From NCBI RefSeq assembly GCF_020382885.2, contig NC_058493.1, positions 19,562,999 to 19,626,998 of the forward strand: DNA of 64,000 nt, read 5' to 3'. The notes beneath the pieces were generated by a model. That model made no database searches, had not been told where the DNA came from, and saw nothing but the letters and a program-made list of their open reading frames with translations. Both the position numbers and the translations under genes were made by a program. The number at the start of each line of letters is the position of its first letter. Position 1 is the first letter of the stretch. Positions 39,901 to 54,900 of this stretch are shown piece after piece. Origin of the DNA: Scatophagus argus (lineage: Eukaryota > Chordata > Actinopteri > Scatophagidae).

Positions 39901-42900
39901 TATCTCCTGCTTTATCACAGCAGTACATGGGCACCTCACAGTTCAATCACATTCATCAACTCCCACAGAGATTGCAAATAATAGACATCTCTTGTCTGGC
40001 CCACTTGGAGAGCACACACACACTAATTTCCTCCCCACACTCCCTAAAACACTCTGCAGGATTATATGAGGTAGGCGAAGGGTGATGCACCCTGGGGACA
40101 GGAGAGATTATTGGGCTAAAACATTGCATTGTCATCTGGACTCTTTTTTGTTTGAGGCATGTGGGACTGAAGTACTGACATATTGGAGTATTCTTTTCCA
40201 AAATATGTCTAGGCAGGTCACACATGCACCGTGATATTAATACTGTGTCTCCATAAAAATGACTTGAGTTGCATGTGATTGCTATTTTGACGTGGCCAGC
40301 TACTGAATGATCTCCAAGGACTGTACGGAGACCAAGGAAAAATACAAGCCGTCATGCCAAAAACTGTCCTTGACGTTAATATTTGTGTTTCTAAGAGGAC
40401 AATTGGTTTGTTTGCTCTCATACCCCACACAGGATAAAGAAAACAATTAACTTGGTTTGAATTTTTGTCATCTGAATATGCCCAACGAGGTGGTCAAAAA
40501 TGTGTGTACAGAGGCTGCAGGATGGTTTGTGCTGATTACCTTTGAAAGGACAAGTGAGACCTCATTGGTCTGCTTGTCTGTGACTAAAGTAAAGACCTCC
40601 TCCTCGTTTCCAGACTCTAAACGGTAGTCCACCTGCCAGCTGTCCCCTCCTCGAACATCTGCATCTCCTGCCAGCACAGCTGTAACAGTGGTGCCCACTG
40701 GAGCGTTCTCCAGGATGTGAAAGGGCCCATACTGGTGGGGAGAACACAGAAAATGTATGATTACCCATCAGAAACCATTTGTTTGTTCAATACAGAAAAG
40801 AACATCTACAGAACAACCAGAATTCTTCTCTCATCTCTAAATACATGTTTTTTTTTTTGTTGTTGTTTTTTTTTTAGCAAATATGTCCAAAATGTAGTTT
40901 TATGTTCCAAAGGCAAAGACTGAAGGAAGGATAATTTAAATCAAACAATAAACACATTATTCTCAACTGCCTCTGCTTTAACAGGTGCTTCAAATGATAA
41001 CTAATACCATTAAAAACTAGTGTCAGTTTTGGGGATGATGTTGCAATTTTATTACTGCCCAGTTTTCAATTCGCTGTACTCTCACCGCAGTATGTGACAG
41101 TATGCGAATATGCAATTGCCCCCTCTTGCCCTCCAGGTGTGAGCTGACCTTTATTCACACACCTCTGTGTGTTTAGACAGCCGTTTAATCTGCCTCTCAC
41201 AGATGTCCTCTAGTGAAGCAGCCATGCCTCTGATCTGGCTGCCCCAACCACAGGGTCACTGAGCCCAGCCCTGTCACCACTCGCCTCCCACGTCACCCCC
41301 ATAGCGCCGCCTTCACATCACCATGGAAAAAGCTGCACTACTCAGGCGTGACCTGCTCAAGAGCATTTTCCACCTCTGTGTGTGTGTCTGTGTGTGTGTG
41401 TGTGTGCGCGTGTGGTGATTATCTGACCAGTACACTCATTTGTTTGTAACGGCTTGTGAGCGTTCAGTAACGTTTAAAAGAGAGACGTTAGAAATCCTTG
41501 AGTTCTGATTGGATGGAACAAGGACATAAAGAATCCCACAGTATGTTATATCAAAAATATTTAGCAGAATCTTTTATTAGCAGTGTTCAACAATACTGTC
41601 TCCTGTTGCTGGTCTGGATATTCATGCAAAAGATCTAAAGCCAACTTCTGCTATTAAAGTCAAAGGCAGTACCTTCTCTCCCCTGCTCAAAATAAAACAT
41701 TTCTTCACAGCTCGCAATGTTCGTGCTGTCTTTAAGTGTCACTATGGCCTGACAGTGAGAACAGCCAGAGACCGGTTCCCCATTATCACAGCATGATGGC
41801 TCTCCCACGTACCTCCCAACCCTCCCAGCTTTTCTCTCTTCTATTATGTGGCCACATGTGGGTGAAATGTGAGGGGATTTTCTATAACTGCCTATCTCTA
41901 TCTCTAGCCTATTTTTCTTTCATACCAGCGCCTACGTCAACATGAGGGAAACCACTGCCCCACTTTGTACTGATTCTGTGACAGCAGCATTGTTGATGCC
42001 TCACTCAAACGGATCTCTACTAGATAAAAATAAATATTGGAGGTAGTTCCCAAAGATGTTTTATTATGGCAAATACAGTATACTGAACGCACTACTACAC
42101 TGCTGCTATTGTTATGTTATGAAAGAAATTAACTCTTTCATAATTTTTTACAAGTTACAGGCCTCTGTGTGTAGTTATAATGTAGATTTGTACTGTAAAC
42201 AAATGAGTGGAAACTTCTTTCCAAAGAAAGCATTATCAGATTAAGCTCTAAAAACACAGTCCACTTAGAGTACAAAGAACTGAATAAAACTCCTCCAGTA
42301 ACATGGTACCATCTCTATAAGCCTGCGATTAGAGGGCATATCTAGTTCCCCGCCAGGAAAATTAGATCAGTGACCTGCTGAGCGGATTCGAAGTCCGCAG
42401 TCCAGTAGCCGCTGATGATGGCCTGTGATGTTTGGCCTTCCTTTGTTCCAAAGGTATTGTTCATCATGTCCTGAGCAGACTGTTGCATCAGAGGTGTGTG
42501 TGCGTGTGTGTGTCAGTTTGTACATGTGCTCTTGTACCTCATGTTGCGAGAAGACGGGAGGGTTGTTGTTCTCATCCTGAACGGTCACGACCACAGTGCA
42601 GGAACTGTTTAGACCTGCCAGGGACATCATCACAATGTCTGTTGGTGACCCATCACACAAATAAAATATTCTGAATGAACAGCAAGTGCCTCATTTTGTC
42701 TGCATCACACCTTGATCCATGAGTCATGCAGACCACATCATCTGTCTCCCCCAGAGGTTCGCACAAATACATCCCCAGATGCCAAAGTGGCAACAAAGCT
42801 ACTGATGCACTAGCTCACAAAGCTAATATGTCATGTCACTTCCTGACACAGTAATTGCTTTTAGTTGTTGTTGTTTTTAATTACTGCTGTCTTTTTTTTC

Positions 42901-45900
42901 TCTCCCCCTCTAGATTGAACTTGCAGCTTGATTGCCACCTATTTCCTCATCATGACTAACACTATGACTGGCCATGTTGTCACCATCACCAGTCAGGGAA
43001 CAGTGGCCCTGTACATTCTATTTTAGGGAAGCAATATTTTCATACTGGAATATTTAATTACACTTTAGACAATTTAAATTGTCTTAATTTCTCCCTTAAA
43101 AAGTGGGCCAGGGGAGCCAGAGCACAGCAACTGCATCTACACAGTGTGTCTATATTTGTCTTCATAATTTAAGCATAGTGCGAGGAAGCAGAAGAAATAA
43201 GTAAATATAACTTTTTTTTGTTTGTGTACAAAGATATCATCTAACTAAAGCATTTTCTCTTTTAATGAAGAAAAACAACATTTCAGATAGATATATCATG
43301 ATAAATAATTTAAAAATATATATATTTTGAAATGTATATTCTATATACAATATACAAAATATATAGAATTTATCATATTATTGTAGTTATTTGATAATTA
43401 TAAAATAAGTGTAATTATACATAAACCATATATATTTATATGGTCTTGAAAAGTCCTATAAATAAAGTTACTTATTTGCTTACTTTTGTGTCCAAAGAGT
43501 TTGTATTTTAACTCAAAAGTGACTTTTACTTTAAAGAAAACTATAAAAACACAATACTGGGCTTCCAATCATTTGTTCAAATTATCTTTATCCATAAAAT
43601 TCTATTCCTTTGGGTGCAATATCGAACTTCAGCAACAGGAAATGACAGCCGCTTAGTTCCCTAGAACATCAAGTCACTGTAAAAATAGTATTTGTGACTT
43701 TCTGTGAGACTAAGTGCCAGAAGAAAAGAATCGCAATATAAAGAGGGCGTCATTTTGTATCAATTAAAAGTCACCTTTAGCATCCTCAGCTGTGATGGTG
43801 AGGGTGTACTGTGGAGCTGTGCCCTCCATACTGTCTGCCTGGACAGAGATGACTCCGGAGTCACGGTCCACTCTGAAGAGGGCACGAGGGCTCTCTGGAA
43901 TCTGCCCGACTAAACGGTAGAAGATCCGCACATTGTCCGTCTTAGGATCGTCATTGTCAGCTGCCTGCACTGTCAGGATTTCCGTCCCTGGGGCAAAGAT
44001 ATACCAATTTAACCACCATTTTAACATGAGGATTTTTGTTATTTTCACTTCTCTAAATCTTTAAATCAGAATCTCATTCAACATTCAGACATTCAAAGCT
44101 TCTGAAACATAGCAAAAGAACCAAGGAACATTTTTTCTCTCTGCAATAAGTCACAGTCACATAGCGCATCAAATGGGAGTAAGAGGGCATAGAACAATAG
44201 CTTTCTCATTTAATCCTCACTCAATGATCCTATTTAGATTAACAGATTGCCTCCTCTGATTCATTTCTGAGAATCAGCCATTTTAAAGCATCAACAAAAA
44301 AGCTTTTATGCCGTGTCACAACACACCATGCGCTTTTTTATGAGCACAGGTAGAAGCGAAGGTGCTTTCACCTCACGTCCTGGCAAAAATCCCAAACTGC
44401 TTTTACAAAAAGCATCTGTCACTGTCAGCCCTTTCATCACCTCAACACCCCTTCCAGCCACTGTTTCCTCTACCTTGTTGTGAAACATTATTTCCATTGT
44501 AGTGTAAATGTGACAGAGGCTTATTCAGATGTTTTACTGCATTGTTTTATGATGATCTCTAACCTTGCTAGCAATTAGAAATTCATGAAAAGGTGTTGAG
44601 ACTATATTTTGAGTATTTAAGGTTGGTCGTATTAATATCTTTACATTTTTACAAAGTTTCAAATTCAAAGTTTTGCTTTGAATTTTAACTGAAAGTGCCA
44701 CCTCTGTGATACAGTACAATAAAATGCTGTTGTTATTGATTAGCAAGGACAGTTCTGGACAATATTTTCTAACACCTGTTGGAGTGTACTCATACTGTAG
44801 ATGTTTTTAAAAATGATTCCCAAGTATTATCTGCTAAAATGCACAAAAAGCCAGTACTTACCTCGAGCAGCCAGTTCCTTGACCACAGTATGGTACTGTG
44901 CCTGTGGAAACGTGGGTCTGTTATCATTGGCGTCGCCCACCATCACCCTCAACTCCACAGGTTTGGCAATCTCTCTGCCATCAGGACGCTCAACCACAAT
45001 GCTGATTTGGAACTGACAAGGCAAAAAGAAAAACACATTGTTTGCCTGCGGTGCAAGTTATCATGGGATGGATGGATGGATGGATGGATGGAGTCCATCC
45101 AAACTGCTTGAATAGACATCTTAACATTAATCATTCTGCACCTCTGACAGGAAGGAAAGCTCACGTGAAAAGGCTCCATTAGAATCATCATTAATGTAAT
45201 ATAAAGACTGACTGATGGACTTTTAGTCACACAATAGATATGTGGCATTTACTTCCTCCTTAACCTGCAGATCATCAGTCACTTTTGGAGTGGTATGCAG
45301 CGATACCCCTTTAATGCGGAATACCAAAAAAAAACAAACAAAAAAAAAAACGGCTCCACCTTTTCACCTTTTACTTCTGATCTACTCAGGTTAAGATTAT
45401 GTACTTTGATAAGTACTAATAAAATGTCTTAAAAAGTATTGTAGCACAAATATGAAGTTGAAATTATCTAATGTCTTACTCCCATCAACTACAGAAGAAA
45501 CTAAAACCTTCAGGGCTTCAGGCTAGGCTGATAAATCCTTTTCAACCTCCCATGAAATAATCATTTCCAAAGACAGGAAATGCTAAAATTAAACACTAAT
45601 CACATCCACTGATGAACCTCAGTCACTCTGTGTTGTTCTTTGGCTACTTGAGCATTTGTGTCAGCATATACTGTTCAGAGAGCCATTCAAAGCTCTCCGG
45701 GCCTAAACCTAATCATAACATTGGACCCCCGCTCAGTGCTCAGTTGCAATAATGTGTACCACTGTGTACCTTTAATTAAAAGACAATTAAGCTGTAAGTA
45801 ATAATTTATTTTGCTCAGAAGAGGAATTTGTTTTTTTTTACTGAACCACATGACGATTTTCTTAATGCCATCACAACGCATTGTGTGAGATTCTTTTGGG

Positions 45901-48900
45901 TTTAACAGAGAGGAAGCAGAACATAATGAGCCTTTAAATCAGAGCAAACATCATATTAAGACTATAGGACAATCATTTCTTGACACATGTGAAACAAACA
46001 CAATAGAAACACAAAAATAAAGGCTTCTGTCTTTCTTAAATGATCAGTGCAGCACCCACAGCCCTGAGGTTAAGTGCTTCAGATGGCAGTCATAAACTGA
46101 CATTCAGTATTAGGCACTGGGGATATTTAACTCGCAGTTATACAGACCTGGTCTTGTGTCTCTCTGTCCAGAGGGGCGTTGAGATAAATGACTCCTTCTC
46201 TGCTGATGGTGAAGAGCATCTCTGGAAACTCCCCCTCCAGACTGTACTCTACCTGACTTCCACTCCATTTGACCTACAGAAACACACATAGCAAAGGGTT
46301 TCTGGATACAAAACAAGACTAACATTTCATGACCTTACCTTTTTTTTCTTAAAACAATTTTAATGTAGTAATATTGTAGTAGTAGAAGAAAATTATTATG
46401 CTGCATAAACCTAGAAGGCAATTAAGCAGGGCCAGCACGATGTATAGGTTCAAAGCTAAGCTACCCTTTATAATAAGGAGCTAAACACATGCACTGACAA
46501 TGATGTGGAACAGAGAGCACAGCCAAAACTAACTATGCAGGCTGAAGGGGATTTTCCATTCTGCTTTACAGCCTTTGACAGAGGGCTGTGCAGTGAGGCT
46601 GAAAAGGTCCTAGTAGCCATCAGACAGCACCCAACAAGGAGAGGGGCCCAGCTGGAACACGGCTGATGCACACACAGGGCATATGTAACTCCTCAACACA
46701 CTGTCACACACTCCTCCCTTGTTTTGGAGATGGCTGCCCAAACACTATACTTGTGTATACACAAAGCTGTTTCACACAGCTGGCTGCCTCTCAGTGTTAT
46801 GGTGTGTCTCCGGATCTCAGAACCTTAACGACATATGTTTCAAGAGCTGATTAACGATCACGGGCTGCTCTACATAAAGTTCTATACAAAACTCTAGGAA
46901 GTCATCTGTTTTGCCTCTGCAAGTGTTTGAGTTTGCAGAGCACGTTCTGTCTCCCCCAATAGCTCATGTTTGAGTTGCGTCATGACACCTCATGTCTGCG
47001 CGAAGCTTTTCTCCAAGATACTGTGAACTGTGGAGTAATCAGTCGCTGAATTGCAGACAATTCAGTCCTGCATTAAACACAAAATCAGGAAATATAAAAA
47101 TACCAGAGCTGGAGCCAACATGGTAGTGGCAACAACTGCAGTTACTTGCCACTTGAACCTTCCCCCAAAGGCAGGTCAATACCTATCAGACCAGATAATA
47201 AAATACCCAACTTTACAATGGAAATATTCACTCTCACCCTCTGCAGCAGCGTGTGTAGATATGCCAAAGTCCACTGGGTGTAAATGCAGCATTAGCCTAG
47301 CTTGTGAGAATTAGCTAGCTTGGTATGTTCAAGCTACACGATCGAGTTTCAGCTTCACACATGATCCGCTTGCTTGCTTAGTTTAGGTTAGGCAGAGTCA
47401 AACAAAGCCAAGATTTGTTGGCCACTTAGACATCTTAAAGAAGCTGCAAACACAACATACAAAGTTGAGATTCAGTTATCAAACAAATCCCTTTCAGTGT
47501 TGGCCATAAAAGAATGAGGTGAAAGAAGGTTCAGAAGAACCATGAAAATGAGATCACATCTGATGACTAATATTGCTGAGAGCCACACTGATACAAGAAT
47601 TATCTGTTATATTGAACACTGATTATGACGAAGGTCTAGTGGTGCTCAGATCAATTCTGCAACAAATAATCAGATTTCATTTGACTGTGAAAAGTGACAA
47701 TTCAATGCACCTAAGAGTCTTGACTCATTCATTCACATGCACTGAGGCCTCTCTTCCTCCCCAAAGTCTCAATAGATTGCATTGCTGAGTCCGAATTGTT
47801 CAACTGATTGCATTATTTAATCAAAGACTAAGGCAGGCAATCAGAAAAATGCAACAGATAACAGTGAAATTAACCTCCATCGCCCCGTGAGGCAAAAGTA
47901 CTGATAAGAAATGTCTTTGCAGAAAGTAATAAAGTACAGTAAGAGGCAGTTTAATTTCAGAGTCTGTCATCACACTGCGGACACTGGGCAAGTAAAAGAC
48001 AGCACTGTTACAGATGAGTGAGTGGATGTGGACTGCTCAATTTATCTGAGACAGCCGAGGAGGTGAGATCCATAGAGTGGGCCCTGTGCATGACTATCTC
48101 TGTGCAGTATGTGTCAGAACAGCGGTTAGTCCCTCCACCTACTGAGCACAGCGGCACAATCATGCAGCGTGGGAGAAATGAGGCTTCCCCAAAGTAAATA
48201 TCCATGTTAAACTGATCCAGTTCTGTGTGATTTAAACTGTAAGTAAATGGTTTTCATATCGACAGTGCAGTGATACAGGCTTCGTTTCTCACTCTCTTAA
48301 CACATTTTTTTTAATAGAAATAAATACACTGAAGAAATCTGCTCAGTGAAACATTTTCACATAGTCTCATTTACATATAGAAGCACAGATGCTATTTGTT
48401 AAAAAATTGTGAAAATGAAAATGGTTATTAGGCATAAAACCTTAGAGACAAAAAGATAGATTTTATTGTAAATCTGAAGTGGCCTTTGAAAATATGACAA
48501 CTAAAAAGAAAAAAAAAAATCAAATGTGCCTACACTTGTGAATCCACACGTTTTCAGTGGGTGGAAGGGGCTGTTAGAACAGGAGAGATGAGAGGCTGAG
48601 GGCGAGTGTGGGGGAGGTGGGAGAAAACAGGAGGAGGGGGGGAGGTATTGTGATGCACCTAGTGGTCACAGCAACTATCCGAACCTGCACAATGCATTTA
48701 GTTCTCTCTACAGACCTCTTTGTTTCCACAGTTCTCAATAGAGAATGAATAAGAAGTTTATTTTTTGCTTTACAGGCACACAAAATATCCTCCCAAGTGA
48801 TAACAGCCATTGTTGGCTGGATTTTGTTTCCATGTATTACAAAACCTCTGAGAGCTTTTAAACTATTTATAGACATATAACTGATATGGCTAATATTATA

Positions 48901-51900
48901 ACATCCAAGAGGTTAGACAAGTCAGGTGACAGACACAGTGATATATTATGAGAAGCTGAGGGAACATTTTAAACTTAATATACATTATGGTATTGCAGTA
49001 ATGTTGGACATTAATGTTAACTCAATTAAAAATGTCTCTGATTAAAAATGAGTTTTGGTTGATGATAATTATCAAGTGACACATTTTGGAGTTGGTCCAC
49101 AGTGGAATAGTAGCTGACTCTGTTGGCTCACAGACCTTTCTGAGGGAGAGACTACATCCAAAAATTTTTGTTTGAACACAGGGTTTCCAGCTTTAGGTCT
49201 GAAAATGTGCTTACAGCTTTATAAAATCACCATGGTTACTGTTGTATCAGGCTTGGAGCTGTTCCATTACTCGTCTCCAGTTTTCCATTTCCAAAAGACT
49301 TTATTGGTTTATTTCTCAGATTTTTCTGGTCTGGTAGATTATTTTCTTGATGAATTAATAATTTATTTGTTTTATTTAAGGTCAGAAAACAGTGAAAAAT
49401 GCTGATTGTAGTTTTCCACTGTCCAAGATGTCTTCAGATGTCTTGTTTTGTTCATCAAAAAATTCAAAGCAAAATGTTATTCAGTTTACATTAACATGAA
49501 CAGCAGACATCTTCACTGAAAGCTGGGACCAGAGAATACTTGTCATTTTTGCTTGGACTTTAATTTATTGATTCATTATCAAAATAGCTGCCGCTTAATT
49601 TTCTGTCGATGGATTAACTGATGGATTTTCTAAGGCAGACCTCAAAGTTACACAACTGTTGAGATGTTAAATAGACTCATGTCAAAAAATAAATAAATAA
49701 AAATGTTAGTGAGTCTGTTGAATTAGTCAAGGATTTTTCTTTGCATGACGTGAGATAAAATATTTATACTGAGCTGTACAATATGATTAAAATAATGTAT
49801 GTAAAGTTTATTTTAGGGTGTTTGCCTTTAAGCTGTTTGGTCTGTAATAATGCCCCTCAGATTGGTGATGGTGGTTGGTGGGTGGGTGGGAGAGTGGGAG
49901 AGTGAGTGATTATGGGAGTTAAAGTGACTCAGTCAGGAGGTAGCCTGAAAGGATCCATGGCATTTGAACAGCATCAATAATTCAGTATTTGGTCACTTAG
50001 GAGGTCCCGAGAGGCACTACAAACAGCAACTGGCAATGTGATGCCACTTTACTCAGTCCAGGCTATTGACAGAGTTTGTTTTATTGTAATATGATAGTTG
50101 GCAGTTGAAAATGCTTGACAATAAAGTCAGCACTTACCCCAAGATGTTTGCATGATTTATGGTTAAAAATAAAACAAGTGAAAGTGGCACTTAACACTTC
50201 ACGTGCTAAAGTATTTCAAGGTGAGTATGTGTTGGTCAGGGTTGTGTCGTCTCACCTGTGAGATGGGGATGGGGTATGGGCCTGGGAGGTTCTCCTGAAG
50301 TCGCACAGGGTCAGGCGATGCCCAGGTGTTTCCTGTCACCTCAACTGTAACAATACCGGTGGTGAAGAAGGCATTCGCCTTCCCAGCCATGTCCTTCACC
50401 ATCACAGAGAGCTTATAACGTCCGCACATCTCTGGGTCCAGAGTGGAAGCTCCTGGAGGTCACAGTGGGCCAGATGAAACACTTTATTTTACAAACACAT
50501 CTACAGTATTGCGCTGTGCTTAATGACACTGAATTGTATTGTGTTGTGTATATGAGGAGCAAGGCAAGCAAATTCAAAAACACAAAAAGGAAAAAATACA
50601 CATATACAACACATAATTATGTGATGGATTCTGAAAACAATGCAGTAGTATCACTTCCGTGTCATATCTTATTACATTATTTGTATTTAATTCCATGTAA
50701 ACATACAATCATGCTGCATGTTAGTTTACTCAATCCTCAACAAGTTTGGCTTTTACAAGGTGTATCAATGAAACTTCTTACTTTTCATGAATTCAAATAT
50801 TTCTCCCACTTTCATCATACATACACTGACTGTATAGTTTCTTAGTCCTTAATGACACTTTATGACAGACTTGTTATTCAAGCCAGACCACTTTTCCAAA
50901 TTAGCCAAACGATTATGAATTAGAACCTTACCAACACTAGATTTTAATAGCAGATATCTATAGATTTATGTATGAGCAGTAATGGGAGTTAGCCCACTGT
51001 GTGTTCTTGTATCAGAGTTGCTTTTCTGTGGCTGAACAAAACATACACATGACAACAAACAAGATATTACATTAACTTGATACTTTCCCTACAGTCACTG
51101 GTTGGGACTGACCTTCCTCGGTGAGGGAAACCTCTCCAGTGATGGAGTGGATGAAAAACATTTGGCTGGAGGGAATCCTGGGTGTCTGTTCCATGAGGCT
51201 GAACCGAAGCTCTGCGTGGGCAGTGTTCCGGTCATCGCGATCCACTGCCTCCACCTGCATGAACGGGATCCCTGAGACACAGGTGGTGCAGAGAAAAATG
51301 TTGCCTTCAGTACAACACAGAAGTCTTTCCTCACCACAAACTCAAAGCACATTACCCAAGTTAAAAGATGATAGAACTGCAAAACGCCAGGCATGATGCA
51401 ACCACATTGTCCATCATTATTAAATAGTCTGACAGCTGGTTTAGTGAAGGGGTCCTTGTGAATAATAATAAAAAAAATTTTTAAGTGATAAGCAGCACAC
51501 AAAAACACGATGAGGTTGTTAATGTTAGCAAGTACAGAAGCTACCCTAGCAGTTTAATATCTTATCATTGAGGCAGATGATTTTACAATTTGAGATTTTT
51601 CGTAGGGGTAACTGCAGCCCCAGTTTTCATGTTTTACTCATCTCTGGAAGGTAAGGAGGACAGTCATTGATTTGAATAAACCCAGTTTGGAGTATTGTAC
51701 CAGAGCCAATGTGATTGCTTTGTCACAGTTTGTGTAACCAAAACGAAAGTGATCTGCTTTTCCACGTCATTAATTCTATCAACGATGAGGTTAAGAGTAA
51801 AATGTCGTTTCCAGGGATACATTGCACATGTTTTCCATTGTTTAGACAAAAACTTGAGTTTTGTATGTCATATTGCAGGACTGACAAATGTAACCCAGAC

Positions 51901-54900
51901 TGAAACAAGTTGTGTAACACAGTTGTGTACCTTTGAGAAGCCCGAGCTGCACGCTGCCTCTCATGCTCTCCACTATGAAAGTGGGCACATTGTCATTTTT
52001 GTCAATGACACACACTTCGACGGTGAAGCTCTGTCGTTGGACTGATTCTCTGAAGGACACCTGCAGTGCACACACAAACCCACTGTAAGTATCTTTTAAT
52101 AATATACTGGAATCAGCATGCAGCCTTTCCATGAGAATCAAAGCAGAGATTAATCTTTCTTATATCACTGATCATCAGCACAAGAACCTCATGTGAGAAT
52201 ACAAAAAAACAAACTCTCATTATGTGAATTTTGATGAATAGATGAATGAAGACATGTATGTGAAATTGCTATCACCTTTCTGATATGACATGACAAAATG
52301 CAATATCCTACCTGCAGAGAGTAAGAGGGCTGTTTCTCTCTGTCCAGTGGTTTCAGAGCATACAGAAACTGGGCGTCGACTCCGAATATCCCCTCATCAT
52401 CCCCTGTTACCACTAGGTCACTGTAATTACTTGGCAGGCTGTGAAGCTGCACAGAACAGAACAAAAGTCACAAAACATCAGTTTGTGTTCCAGTTTAAAC
52501 GTGAGCCATGTGAACAAACAATAAGTGCAGAGGGGTAGTAACTGCAGCTATCAGTGGTTTGGTTCCAGTCTGAATATAAACAAGGAAGGAATTTTCAGAA
52601 AAGACGAAACCTAATAACAAATACGTGGGATATCACCAGATTTATGTATGGCTGCTGTATTAGTGTGTGTCTCAGTCATCTCACACATCTCACCACATAG
52701 TTTCATTTTAACTGAACAGATGACTCTTTACCAAAAAACAAAACAACAACAAAAGAACAGACCCAGGGACAGCTGTGTTTCTCACCTTCCTGCTTTGTTT
52801 ACTGTAATTTCTTAATGTTTTAGTGACTGTTTTCTCACGTCTCAGTTGGACTAAATTCAGGCTAGAACCAGACCACTGATGGCTGCAGTTACTACCCCTC
52901 TGCACTGAATTGAAGTATTGTGTTTTCAGAGCAGTACAGCTTGCTCCCCTGGCCCATGGACGTCCACTGCTGTCTAAAAACTCTTAAAAACACATCAGTT
53001 AGCCCCACTGCTGAAGATGGCTGTTGTAGTTTATCTTGAATCAGTGCCACATACACCACCCTGCTGCTTTAAATGCTTGCTAGTAATTGTGTATTATTCG
53101 TCTGCTGAAAATAGTCCCCAACAAACATGCTTACTGCTGTTCAAATAACATTTTCTAAAAAGTACAGTACACAGGAAATTACTGAGTTATTTATAAATTA
53201 AACTATGTGACTTGTTTTTTAAAGTTTATGTCTTGGCTTTGAGCCAAGACAGACTGACAGACAAGGAAGGGAACTTGAAAAGTGGTTTTCAGGCTTTTGA
53301 AAGGATTTGTTAACAAAAAGAAAAATACAGAATCATACAAACCTCTATCCTTCCATCCAGTTTCTATACCACTTTATTTGTGCAGGGTCGTGGGGAGGCT
53401 GGAGCCTATCCCAACTGACACCCTGGACTGGTCTCCAGTCAATGGCAGGGCCGACACACAAAGAAAGACTCGTACTATGTTTATCCCTTAAATTTTCTGA
53501 TGTTGTGAAATCCCTAAATGGAGGTCCTCTTAAAAAAATAACCCTGGATCCAAATGTCTACATTTTAGAGCCACTAGCTGTTGATGCTGGTTATTTAGAG
53601 TAGCATACAAGATGACTTAAAACATTTGCAGCACTTTTGTCCTTTGTCCTTTGTAGGGTTTGCAGACTCAGACACACAAGTAATTAATAAAGGCCTCTCT
53701 AATGAAGAGTGTTTACCTTGGACAAACCGGGAGTAGTTACTGTGTCCTTTACATTCTCAATAAATTGGGGTTATTATCCACCGTCCACCGTTCTGGCCAT
53801 TAACGTGCACTTTGAGGAGTGTTAATGGCATTCATTCCAACACAAAGACTGAAAATATGAATATGTGTCATACAAGATGTACTGACGTCACAATGGAACC
53901 AATTAATGTGTCAGATACTCAAACTGTTGCACAATCTAGAGCAATAAAACACCCCGCATGCCACCCAACTGGACTGAATGCAGAGGCTGGGACTGATGCT
54001 TTAAAAGCATTGTGAACACTCCAATTATAGTCTAGTGATGACGGCAGCAAGAAGCAAGAAGGGGGGTTAGGCTGATGCAGATCTAGTTCATTATCTACCT
54101 TCATTTTTTGCCTATATAGAGCAGCTTTTCGCCTTATTCCTCACCACTAAAAGATAAACACATTCAGAACGCCAGAAGAAGTTTTCATTTACCTGCTTTT
54201 AATCTTGCGAAAATTTAGCAATTTAGTGTTGAGTGTCTCAGTGGACTTTGCAATGAATCTAATTAAATATTGACTGATCGCCCCTCCCAAGCAGGACTTT
54301 TTTTGCCATCTAGTTTTTTCAAGTCTCTGCCTTTGCTGATTTTCATTTGCATGTATATGAATTGAATTGAACTAAATTGAATTTAACAGTTTGCACTGTT
54401 GCCCCACAGCCAGAGGGTTTCAGGTTTGAATCCTGGTCTTGGCCCTTCTGTGCAGAGTCGGCATGTTCTCCCTGTGTCTGCGTGGGTTTTTCCCAGGTAT
54501 TCTGGCCTCCTCTCACAGTCCCAAAAACATTAATTAATTAATGTCCATTAGGTTAACCCATACCCTCACAGAGTGACACAGAATAAAAGAGAATCATTGA
54601 AAGTTTGGGTAAGTTATAAGATTTCCAGATGTAATTTTTTAGCAGCTGGCTATGAGCACAATATTTGTTTGGTGAATTAGTATGTTGAAAATGACTTACC
54701 TTGGCTAGATACCATGGGAAAATACCGTCGTAGTTTTCAGGCACACCAATTTTAACATTTGCCCCAGAGCATGGAGTAAATGTGTGAAGCATCTCCAACT
54801 GTGAAATAAAATATTAAGTGTGTCTTAATGACTTTGTTCATGTTCCTGTACATGAACAAAGTATGACAGTAAAGAGTGACTAAAAGACAAGTATGACATC

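Noticed and set aside
42361-42660. Continuous 97-codon minus-strand frame across cdh16 exon 42538-42614
   Set aside because: After SQHE it runs through the donor GTACAAG and the CA repeat, leaving the cadherin frame; the real exon ends at the donor.
43310-43440. AT-rich near-palindrome
   Set aside because: TATATATTTTG and its complement recur nearby, but the whole stretch is almost pure A/T, so such pairing is expected without any function.
50465-50845. 126-codon plus-strand open frame
   Set aside because: Lies in a cdh16 intron on the opposite strand, A/T-rich, with no similarity to a known protein.
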